The notes under the pieces were generated by a model that was given only the letters and a program-made list of their open reading frames with translations, was not told the origin of the DNA and searched no databases. A program made the translations under genes and the position numbers. A stretch of DNA of 64,000 bases, from NCBI GenBank assembly GCA_963841995.1, contig CAWJEX010000002.1, positions 124,001-188,000 on the forward strand, in the 5' to 3' direction. This document shows positions 25,301-32,476 of the stretch, piece by piece (position 1 is the stretch's first letter; every line of letters starts with the position of its first letter). The DNA comes from DATDPM01 sp963841995. Lineage in GTDB: Bacteria; Pseudomonadota; Alphaproteobacteria; DATDPM01.

Positions 25301-26739
25301 AGGCGGTAATGCTCTTCGGACCAGATCAATTTGTTGCGCTGAATGTCCCAATCCCAACTGCCGACTCCGGCCACGCTTTCCGCCGTGGCCAACATGGCTT
25401 GGCTGGCCCGCAGCGCCTCGTCTTTGCCGCGGCGGTCGGCGTCCATCTGATCGAGGAAGGTCGTGCTCCGCCAGACGACGATGGAGAACAAAATGACCGT
25501 CGAGAGGGCGAGAATCGCGATCCCGAAATTCGGACTGATCAATTCGTAATGTCCGGAATTGGTGACCAAAAAGCCGACGATGAGGAGAACGGCGATCGTC
25601 GACAGAAGGAGCCGCCGCATCATCACCTTGCCGACGCTGTCGCCGGTCAGCATCGCCACCCATCCGCGGTCGGGCGCGGCCAGTGCCGCCGAAGCGAACA
25701 GCACGAAGAACGAAGCGGCGGTATGCAGCGCCGTCGGCTGGGTTCCCATGAACTCATAAAGCGAATTCATGTCGTAGACGTAGCCGATGACGGCCAGCGA
25801 CACGATCGTGAGCCCCGACGCGCCCAGCACCACCGAAATCCGTCGCAGCCACGGCGATTGCGCTTCAAGCGTCAAAAGCATGGCGACGAACAAGGCGAAG
25901 CTCGAACCGGCGAACAATGACATCTGCCATACCGGCGCGGCCGCGCCATGGGCGGCGGTGATCCAGTCGAAGAGCCATTTATCGATGCCGAATTTGCAGC
26001 TGGAAACGTTTTCCACCACGGTGAGAACGCCGATCAGCCCGGCGACGGTCGCGCTCGCAAAACCGGCGACGCGCGCGGCCCGTGCGCGATAGTGCAGAAG
26101 AAATAGAGCGGCGCCGGAAAGGACGAATCCCACCGCCGTGATCGGCCGCATCGCGACCGTGCCCGGCAGTACCGCCGTCAGCGAGGGACTGTTCATGTGC
26201 CAGCCGACCAATACGGATGCGCCGACGATCGCGACCAGAACGCCCCCCATCGGCGGGAGCAATTTCAAGATGGCGCGCCGTGCCTCCATCGCGTGGCGGC
26301 TGCGGGATTGATTGGCGGCAGGGAACGGTGTGCCCGGCTTGCGGTCGGCCGCGGTCGAAAATTCCGGCGCCGCCGCGTCTTGGGGGATCGTCCCGCCGGC
26401 GGTGAGGCCCCGCCCAATTCGATCGTGCTGATACAGGAGCGTCGCGACGATCCAGATCGTGATGACGGCGAAAGTTCGATTGATCCACGCAAAATTCCCG
26501 ACGCCGCCGGGCGGTGACAGGAATTGCGCGCTGATCGTCAACGCCGTGCAGAGAATGGCGGTCGCGAGAATGGCCCGGTGGTCGGGGAGCCAAAGGCACA
26601 GCATCATGACCGCGGCATAGCCGATGCCATCGACAATTCCCGGCGGCGTCAAACTGTCGATGGCGAACGCAGCGCTGATCGCCAGCGCCAAGAGTGCCGC
26701 GATCAACCGGTGCTTCGTCGCGAAATCCACCATGAGCAT
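22306..26739 (-). CDS. Orphan hybrid sensor histidine kinase with five PAS domains
   Basis: A protein of 1477 residues. The first 430 residues hold about ten membrane helices in two blocks (an MASE-like sensor region). Five PAS/PAC units follow, at about 445-570, 575-700, 705-830, 835-960 and 962-1087. Then come a HisKA domain with GGIAHDFNNLL (phospho-His near 1115), an HATPase (NARDAMPKGG, DTGTGMPPE, GKGSGLGLSMVYGF) and a receiver with phospho-Asp near 1404 (LVLSDVVM). PAS1 resembles PAS4, and PAS2 is close to PAS5. ATG 26739 has GGAGCAGGT before it; a GTG at 26772 is less likely. No partner regulator is adjacent, so it signals by phosphorelay to an unlinked protein. The cue is unknown. Confidence 0.9.
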   Translation of the reverse strand: MLMVDFATKHRLIAALLALAISAAFAIDSLTPPGIVDGIGYAAVMMLCLWLPDHRAILATAILCTALTISAQFLSPPGGVGNFAWINRTFAVITIWIVATLLYQHDRIGRGLTAGGTIPQDAAAPEFSTAADRKPGTPFPAANQSRSRHAMEARRAILKLLPPMGGVLVAIVGASVLVGWHMNSPSLTAVLPGTVAMRPITAVGFVLSGAALFLLHYRARAARVAGFASATVAGLIGVLTVVENVSSCKFGIDKWLFDWITAAHGAAAPVWQMSLFAGSSFALFVAMLLTLEAQSPWLRRISVVLGASGLTIVSLAVIGYVYDMNSLYEFMGTQPTALHTAASFFVLFASAALAAPDRGWVAMLTGDSVGKVMMRRLLLSTIAVLLIVGFLVTNSGHYELISPNFGIAILALSTVILFSIVVWRSTTFLDQMDADRRGKDEALRASQAMLATAESVAGVGSWDWDIQRNKLIWSEEHYRLFGFPPDPVYATNENWLVRVHPDDKNRVREATDAATFGHQPYDIDYRIILPDGSERILNSKAEVFRDEVGQAVHMLGTIHDLTVRKRAEEALRESEGRLHQAVRISNIGIFDHDQRTGAIYWSPEQRKIYGWSPDEIVTLEKFYRQIHPQDLQRVRAAVRRAQDPAVDIPFNIEHRILRRDGEIRWLTARAHTFFEGKGAARRAVRTVGAGLDITERKLSEELLRTNEERFRGIFEQAAMGIGLVAPDGQFLQVNRKLADLLGYTREEMLRLTIRDITHPDDVLGTTISRSRLLEQKTGNFTIEKRYRHKDGALIWVRVTVSLVSDEAGQAKYLIGMVEDITAEREMSEAVKRSQARLDSAQRIARLGSWDHDLLTNRVTWSDEMYRIYGIERQQFGATYEAFLAYVHPDDRKAAAEAAARSVADHKPYGMQFRIRRPDGQERIVHSQAETYFDDTGRPVRRSGSAQDVTERVQAEEALRRSEDRLRQVVRISDIGIFDHDQRTDTIYWSPQQREIYGWDPDEPATLQKYFDCVYPEDREQIIAAVRRAHDPKGNVNFDIEHRIVRRDGEIRWITTRAHTFFEGEGAARRPVRTVGAALDNTEHKHAEEVLRDSEMRLRQAQKMEALGQLTGGIAHDFNNLLSVIMGNLELILERAQKDTALKKLAQAALDGSLRGAKLTQRLLAYSRKQSLQPKVINLSERLPEINTLLRPALGEQINIVIDAAADLWPVCVDPSQIDDLILNLALNARDAMPKGGTLTIEAANVRRDDDTAPDLASGDYVQLTVSDTGTGMPPEVLERAFEPFFTTKGIGKGSGLGLSMVYGFVKQSKGHIKIYSEVGHGTTVNIYLPRAEATSATEVAPSVAVVDLSTNNELILVVEDNDEVRNVVVKQLADLGYRALEAETGEAALDLIDRHKDIDLVLSDVVMRGGMDGYELARQARRRRAGLGILLMSGFTMKSAMDRFADSEDFELLKKPYRKHDLALKLRQLLTPRGVVA

Positions 26740-26918
26740 ACCTGCTCCATCCGATGGCAGGCTGCCGGCCACTATGGTTAACGTTAGTTAATTATTGGTG
26801 TAGCCGAAAGGCGTATTTGCCCAATTCGGCCGGGCATATGGGGTTAAGCGCGTGCGTTGTGGGCAGGGGGATGGGAGGGGAATGGCGGGGATCGGCTGAT
26901 GTGGGTGGTCGCCCAGGA

Positions 26919-27606
26919 TTAGATGTCACGTCGTTCAATGTCTTCTTTGTTCCATTTGTCCTGGCGTATCCGTTCTTCGCGCTGGGTAGCCGCCTTTAGT
27001 CCATCATCTATGACGTAGATTAGTGACGCGCCGCCGTCAGCGCCGGGCATATCAAATCTCGTAGTTGAGTCGGTGTAATGCTCCGTGACTACGTTTAACA
27101 CCGCAGCGATGGATTCAAGTGCTTGTTTCACCATTGCTCTGCTGACGGCTGGTAAAGGTTTAGCGCCCTCGGCGATAGCAAGTTTGAGGTCGCGATGTGC
27201 GATCCGACAATTCGGCAAATCACGACAGAACTCGGTTGCGCACTTCGCAGTTTCGACAGCCGCCGAGATTCTTTCCTTCGTAGTTGCGTCATTCATCAAT
27301 TTTGGTAATGCCAAAATTGTTAAATTCTCGTTGCGGCCGATTTCTGGTCGATCGGTTAGGCATGCTATATGAAGAATAATCTGTTCCCACAAAGCATCCT
27401 GTATGATTCGGAAAAAACGTGGCGCGGCGGCGTTTTAGTAATTCAATACGCGACTCTTTTGTGCCAAAGAGCTCGACGTACTCCGCCCATTTCGCATAGA
27501 GCCAGGCAGTCTCTTGCCAAAGCGCATGAAAAAGGGTGCCCAAGGGCTCTCCCCTGTGCTCGGCGTTTCTCTTTTTTGCTTCTTCGGCGGTTAGATAGTC
27601 TGCCAT
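26919..27606 (-). pseudogene. AbiU2-like protein gene split by a +1 frameshift
   Basis: Two overlapping frames join into one AbiU2-family protein of about 228 residues. The first begins MADYLTAEEAKKRNAEHRGE and reads to ELFGTKESRIELL. The second resumes at NAAAPRFFRIIQDALWEQII and continues through LTDRP, CRDLPNCRIAHRDL and YTDSTTRFDMPG to the end. Removing one A from the AAAA run (TTTT at 27433-27436) restores the frame. AbiU2 was named from a phage abortive-infection context, but its general role is unproven. The stretch is visibly AT-richer than its neighbours, suggesting horizontal transfer. Whether the shift is a real mutation or a sequencing error cannot be told here. Confidence 0.7.
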
Positions 27607-27915
27607 TTGTCTCTGCTCGCTCTTGGTCAAGTCCTGTTGAATTGAATGCCGCTCAACGATACTGGGCAAGTGACTCGTAAAGATAACAAAGATAATCGGG
27701 CGTGCGGCTTTCTGCGGAGCAATGTTCACATGCGATAACCCCCTCCCCGTTAACCGTCACCAATCCTTACAGATTTCCGATTGCGAAATGTTCGCGCTTG
27801 GGGAAGTCCCTGATTCGCCGGGATTCGTCCTGCGCTGCGGTACGGAAATTGCTCCTGCTACACCTTGGTTGAGAGCGAGTGTTCGTTTTCCCGTTAAGGT
27901 TAAAGGAGTTTTGCC

Positions 27916-28551
27916 ATGTCGTTTTTCGGTGAGCCGATCTTGTTCAGGACGCTTCGGGGCGCAGCGCTGACCGCCGGTCTTTTGGTGGCCGCGGCCGCAA
28001 CGCCGGCTCGTGCGGCGACGATCGATTTCACCGTCAATGAAGGTGCGACGGTCGAAGCCAACGGCTCCTTCAGCTATAGCTCGGCGGACCCGGTCATTCA
28101 CTACGGCGATCTCTCGGCGTTCTCGCTCATCATCGGTCTTGCTACTTATGATCTGGCCTTTGCGCTCGCCAGCACCAATTATTCCTATTTCGCTTTCGAT
28201 ACGGTGGGGTAGGCTTTCGTTCCCGGCACCGCCAACGGAACTTACGGGCCGCTCGATGTGCTCCTCGGCGCGTTCACCGACGATCTGACCCAGGGATATT
28301 TCTTCAAGGAACTCCCGTTCCCGGGCCAATTCACCGAGCTCTCGGCCCCGATCTACAACGAGAATTTCGATTCGGTGATTTTCACGACGGTGATCGCGCG
28401 CCCGGCCGATCTTGATCCGGTGCCGGCGCCGAATTGCCTCGCTTTGTTCGCGGCGGGCTTGTTGAGTCTCGCGAGTTTTGGGCTGCTGCGGGCACGCCAA
28501 CAGAAACTCAGCCGCGCTAAAAATTCTTCGCGCTATAAGGATTCGCGCTAG
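27916..28551 (+). pseudogene. PEP-CTERM-type exported protein gene interrupted by an in-frame TAG
   Basis: A strong ribosome site (AAGGAG, seven bases before the ATG) starts a 98-codon frame with a signal peptide ending near TPARA. After TAG at 28210-28212 the same frame continues open for 113 more codons. It ends in a sorting-signal-like segment: VPAPNCLALFAAGLLSLASF, a membrane helix, then a basic tail RARQQK, with PAP replacing the usual PEP. CAG to TAG is the simplest one-base explanation. The full-length product would be an exported surface or matrix protein handled by an exosortase, none of which is in the window. It ends three bases from the convergent redoxin gene. Confidence 0.65.
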
Positions 28552-28554
28552 AAC

Positions 28555-29283
28555 CTAGTGCGTCTTCCCGGGGCTTCGCGCCGCCCTCAAGGCGGCGAGG
28601 AGTTCTTCGGTTTCCATGCCCTTCCGGTAATCGGGATCGACATGGCGCGCCCGGACGATTCCATCCATGCCGATGACGAAGGTGGCGGGGATGGGGAGCG
28701 TGAAGGCTTCGTTGCCCTGATAGACCGCGAGATCGAATCCCGCACCCTTCATCAATGTTGCCAGTTCCTGGCCGACCCAGATCGCGAGATTGAGGGACAT
28801 CGCATAGCCAGTGTCGATGTCGGTTAGAATGGGAAAGCGCGCCTGCGCATCGGCTTTGAGCGTCGCCGTGAATTTCTGGCGGTCGGGGGTGATGCCGACG
28901 ATCTGGCCGCCGAATTCCTCCACCGTCTGCTGCAATGCGGCGAGAGCCGCCGTGTTCACCCGGCAATAGGGGCACCAATAGCCGCGGTGGAAGCTCACCG
29001 CGACCGGGCCTTTTTTCAGCAGATCGGCGAGGCTGACCAGCTTGCCGGTTTCATTGGGCAGAATGAAAGGCGGCATCGGATCGCCCACAGTGGGGGCCGT
29101 ATCGCCGGCACTGCTCTGTTTGAGCCGGGCGATCAGCCGGTCCACCGCATCAGCGAAACTCGTGCTCTGGGCCCGCACCTCGTCGGCGATGACCTGAAGC
29201 CGCTCGTTCAGCGAGGCGTCCATGTCGCGGGCGCGCTGGAGGGCGGCTTCCAAGGCCGCGACCATCGGATTGGTTTCGGTCAT
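28555..29283 (-). CDS. AhpC/TSA-family redoxin
   Basis: A protein of 242 residues. A helical N-terminal region of about 70 residues precedes a thioredoxin fold with GDPMPPFILPNETG, the active-site segment SFHRGYWCPYCRVN (CxxC near 104-107) and the cis-proline region FTLPIPATFVIGMDG. The CPYC pair differs from typical 2-Cys peroxiredoxins and fits the peroxiredoxin-like proteins often annotated as AhpC/TSA. A thiol-based reductase or peroxidase role is likely; the electron donor is unknown. It is transcribed divergently from the CDP-archaeol-synthase-like gene across 164 bp. Confidence 0.82.
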   Translation of the reverse strand: MTETNPMVAALEAALQRARDMDASLNERLQVIADEVRAQSTSFADAVDRLIARLKQSSAGDTAPTVGDPMPPFILPNETGKLVSLADLLKKGPVAVSFHRGYWCPYCRVNTAALAALQQTVEEFGGQIVGITPDRQKFTATLKADAQARFPILTDIDTGYAMSLNLAIWVGQELATLMKGAGFDLAVYQGNEAFTLPIPATFVIGMDGIVRARHVDPDYRKGMETEELLAALRAARSPGKTH

Positions 29284-29447
29284 CCCCGTCTCTAAATGCC
29301 GCTTCTCTGAATGCCGTTTCTGGGCGTTCCTTCAACCCGGTAAAGGAATTTATCGGGTCGAAGGGGCAGGGCTCAGGGGAAAAAACTCGGGCCAAGCCGA
29401 AAAAGATTGGGGCCAGGCGGAAAAATCTGGCAATTGGGGACTGGTAC

Positions 29448-30011
29448 ATGGCGAGAAGCGCGGGCCTGTCAACGCTTCGGGGGATGTTGCATCCGGGAGG
29501 GGTTGCGATACTGTGGGCCCGCATGCATCCCATGCTGATCCTGAAGCTGATGTTCGTGCTCGCGCTGGCGAACGGCGCGCCGGTGATCGGCAAGAAGATC
29601 CTCAAGAACCGCTTTACCTATCCGCTCGACGGCGGCTTGCGTCTCCCCGATGGGCAGCCCTTGTTTGGCGCGTCGAAGACGTTGCGCGGGATTTTGCTTT
29701 CGTTGATCGTGACCGCGGGTTTGGCGCCGCTCTTCGGCGTCAGCTCGCGAATTGGGTTGGTGGCCGCGGCCGCCGCCATGACCGGCGATCTGTTTTCCAG
29801 CTTCGTGAAGCGGCGGATGAAGCTTCCGCCGAGCAGCCAAGCCCTCGGCCTCGATCAGATTCCGGAATCGTTGTTTCCGCTGATCGCCGTTAAACACGCG
29901 TCCGGGCTCTCGATCGCCGATATCGCCATCGGCGTCGCGATTTTTTTCATCGGCGAATTGCTGCTCTCGCGGCTGCTGTTCAAATTCAAGCTTCGCGACC
30001 GGCCGTATTGA
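29448..30011 (+). CDS. CDP-archaeol synthase (CarS/DUF46)-family membrane protein
   Basis: A protein of 187 residues. The family core reads ANGAPVIGKKILKNRF, LDGGLRLPDGQPLFGASKT and KRRMKLPPSSQALGLDQIPE, with about four membrane helices. The last motif resembles the nucleotide-binding end of CTP-dependent cytidylyltransferases (CdsA fold). In archaea CarS makes CDP-archaeol from CTP and an unsaturated archaetidic acid; in bacteria the homologue's substrate is not settled. GGGGAC lies before the ATG at 29448; an internal ATG at 29523, just before the first helix, is an alternative. It is convergent with the metallophosphoesterase gene. Confidence 0.75.
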   Translation: MARSAGLSTLRGMLHPGGVAILWARMHPMLILKLMFVLALANGAPVIGKKILKNRFTYPLDGGLRLPDGQPLFGASKTLRGILLSLIVTAGLAPLFGVSSRIGLVAAAAAMTGDLFSSFVKRRMKLPPSSQALGLDQIPESLFPLIAVKHASGLSIADIAIGVAIFFIGELLLSRLLFKFKLRDRPY

Positions 30012-30061
30012 CGCAAGAGCGCGTCGCGGTCGGAGAGCGTCACACCCTCATGTGTATACGC

Positions 30062-31000
30062 TTACGCGCAATGCAATTGGTGAAGCGTTATTTCCGGCGG
30101 GCAGTTCAGCCGCACCGGAACGATGCAGGTCCCCGCGCCCCGCGAGGTGTAGCCGATCATATTGTGATGCCGCCACGCGCCCGCCCCCATATGCCGCGGC
30201 AAATCCGAATCGAGGATGATCGGGATCGAACCGGGGAGGCAGATCTGGCCGCCATGGGTATGGCCGCTCAGCATCAGATCGAATCCGGCATGGGCGGCGT
30301 GGCGGTAAACTTCCGGCGTGTGGGATAGCAAAATCGAAAATTCGCCGGGCGGAATTTTCGCCGATGCTTTTTCGATATTGTCCATCCGGTAATAATGGGC
30401 GTCGTCGATGCCGGCGAGATGAATCCGCTGATCGCCGCGGGCGATCGTCTCGCATTCATTGAGCAGCATCTGGATTCCCATTTCTTCCATGCCGGGGACC
30501 ATGCGGATCGTGTCGTGATTGCCGAGCACGCCGTAGACCGGCTCCTTGAGATGGGAGCGCAGCTCCTTCAGCCCTTCGAGGGTCGCGTGATACGGTCCGT
30601 AGGTCTTGTTCCGGTAATCGCCGGTCAGAACGCAGATGTCGTAATTCAGCGAAGGCAGGCGCTCGATGACCCGGCGCATGGCGGCCTGGCTGATCTCCAC
30701 ATGGATGTCGGTGATATGGAGAATCGTGAAGCCGTCGAATTTCGGCGGCAGAGTCTTGAACGCGACCGGATTGTGCCGGACCTCGACTCGCTCGGCATTG
30801 CGATGGCCGTGCCAATAAAGCCCGAGGAGCTTCAGCACCCTTTGGACGAGAGCGTGGCTCTTGTGCCAGTTCTCCGGGTGGAAGAAGACCAGTCCCTGGC
30901 CGAAGACCTGGGCTTCGTGATCGGTCTCGATACCGAGCCGCTGTTTCGCGTGCAGCGGGCCAAGGCGCTGCTCCAATTTTTTCAAAATTTCCTGATCCAT
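30062..31000 (-). CDS. Calcineurin-type metallophosphoesterase
   Basis: A protein of 312 residues with an N-terminal region of about 90 residues unique to its subfamily, then the five metal-binding blocks: ILHITDIHVE, VLTGDYRN, GVLGNHD, LLSHTPE and LSGHTHGGQ. The order and spacing match the YkuE/YaeI-like group, which includes enzymes acting on UDP-diacylglucosamine or cyclic nucleotides. There is no signal peptide. The sequence does not reveal the substrate, and no lipid A gene is adjacent to suggest one. Confidence 0.82.
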   Translation of the reverse strand: MDQEILKKLEQRLGPLHAKQRLGIETDHEAQVFGQGLVFFHPENWHKSHALVQRVLKLLGLYWHGHRNAERVEVRHNPVAFKTLPPKFDGFTILHITDIHVEISQAAMRRVIERLPSLNYDICVLTGDYRNKTYGPYHATLEGLKELRSHLKEPVYGVLGNHDTIRMVPGMEEMGIQMLLNECETIARGDQRIHLAGIDDAHYYRMDNIEKASAKIPPGEFSILLSHTPEVYRHAAHAGFDLMLSGHTHGGQICLPGSIPIILDSDLPRHMGAGAWRHHNMIGYTSRGAGTCIVPVRLNCPPEITLHQLHCA

Positions 31001-31117
31001 GGAGAGTGGCCTTCGACGCAGCTGTGACTTTGATAAGTCTTGAAAAGCTTTGGGGCGGGCATTGGCGCGTGCGGAGAATGAGCCCTCGGCTCTTATCCGG
31101 TCAAGGTAGGGGCAAGC

Positions 31118-32380
31118 CTAGGTTAGGCCGGTGACATTGTTGAGCTTGGCATCGACCAGATCCGCACCCTCGAGCTCGGCGCCGGTGAGATTGGCCGCAG
31201 ATAGATCCGCGCCGCGCAATACCGCCCGGGAAAGATTGGCGCCGCGCAAATCCACATGCCGCGCCTCGACGCGCTCCAAATTGCTGACCAGGGAGTGACC
31301 GGAGGGCAAGGAAAGCGGGCCGAGATCGCTGTCGCGCAAATCCGCATTGGTCAGGCGCGCGGCCATCAGGTTCACGCCGCGCAGATCGGCCCGATTCATC
31401 CGGCAGGAACGGAAATCCGCCCCTTCCAGCTGTGCCGCCTGCAGACCGATGCCGTCGAGATCGCGGCCAAGAAAGATCGCGTGCTTGGCGGTCAGTGCGG
31501 AAAGGGACCTTCCGGCCAACCTCGGCCCGTCGCGCAAATCATAGCCGCTGACATCGAGCAGCGTCCCTTCCGCCCCTTGCGAGGCGACCCAGCGTTCGTG
31601 CCGCTCCAGCAAGACATCGAGGGGTTCCGGCAGCTCGAAGATTTTCTTGCCCGCGGCTTTTTGCGTCAGCGCGCCTGCGAGATCGGCGCCGTTGGTTTCG
31701 GTGTAATAGAAGATCGCATTGGTGAGAATGGCGTTGCGAAGGCTGGCGCCTTTGAGATTGGCGCTCGAAAGATCGGCGCCGGTGAGATCGGCGCCGTCGA
31801 GCGTCGCATTGTGCAGGTCGGCCCGGACGAGCTTGCAATTGCGCATCACCGCGTCGGTGAAATCGGTATGGGCCGCAATCGAGCCGGAGAGTTTCGCCTG
31901 GGTCAGATTGGCGTTGACCATGCGGGCGCCCTGAAGATCGGAAGCGGCGGTGTCGGCAATCGCGACTTCTTCGATGACACCGATGCGCACCCGCTGGCCC
32001 AGTCTTCCATCCCGCAAATCCGCGTTGAAGAGATCCGCACCTTCGAGATTGGCGCCGCGCAGCACCGCGCCCCGCAAATCGGCGCGCACCAGAATGGCGC
32101 CGCGGAGATCTGCGCTCATCATATTGCAGCCGAAGAGATTGGCGCCGGTGAGATTGGCGCCCGCCATGCGCGCGCCGATGAGAAAGGCACCGGTGAAATC
32201 GGAATCGTTCAGCCGTTGCCCCGCTAGATCGAGGCCGGAAAGATCGCGATAGGATAGAAGGGCGCGCTGCCCGCCGAGCCGGCCCGTAAGATATCGGTCG
32301 TGCCGGCGCACCGCCTCGGCGAACTCGGCTTGCAACATCGGCGCCCGCGCGCGGACCAGTTTTTTCGGCTCGGCTCCCAT
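31118..32380 (-). CDS. Pentapeptide-repeat protein, two repeat blocks
   Basis: A protein of 420 residues built mostly of A(D/N)LxX pentapeptides that would fold as a right-handed quadrilateral beta-helix. A first block (about residues 48-250) and a second (about 310-418) are each preceded by a similar lead-in: RHDRYLTGRLGGQRALLSYRDL and HERWVASQGAEGTLLDVSGY (shared His, Gly and Leu positions). The protein thus looks like a duplicated lead-in plus helix unit. It has no signal peptide or membrane segment. Known relatives include gyrase-protecting proteins, but the great majority have no assigned function, and none is assigned here. Confidence 0.8.
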   Translation of the reverse strand: MGAEPKKLVRARAPMLQAEFAEAVRRHDRYLTGRLGGQRALLSYRDLSGLDLAGQRLNDSDFTGAFLIGARMAGANLTGANLFGCNMMSADLRGAILVRADLRGAVLRGANLEGADLFNADLRDGRLGQRVRIGVIEEVAIADTAASDLQGARMVNANLTQAKLSGSIAAHTDFTDAVMRNCKLVRADLHNATLDGADLTGADLSSANLKGASLRNAILTNAIFYYTETNGADLAGALTQKAAGKKIFELPEPLDVLLERHERWVASQGAEGTLLDVSGYDLRDGPRLAGRSLSALTAKHAIFLGRDLDGIGLQAAQLEGADFRSCRMNRADLRGVNLMAARLTNADLRDSDLGPLSLPSGHSLVSNLERVEARHVDLRGANLSRAVLRGADLSAANLTGAELEGADLVDAKLNNVTGLT

Positions 32381-32476
32381 AGCCTCGCGACTATCGATCA
32401 GCCGCGCTTAACAAGGACTTAACCAAGACCGGGGCGGGGAGGATAAAACCCCCGATTACCGCCCTTTCCGGCGGAT

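Noticed and set aside
26919..27729. Two separate hypothetical genes
   Set aside because: The two frames read as consecutive halves of one AbiU2-like protein with a single-base shift at 27433-27436.
31256..32227. A 323-codon frame opposite the pentapeptide-repeat gene
   Set aside because: Its apparent repeats are just the reverse complement of the pentapeptide repeats.
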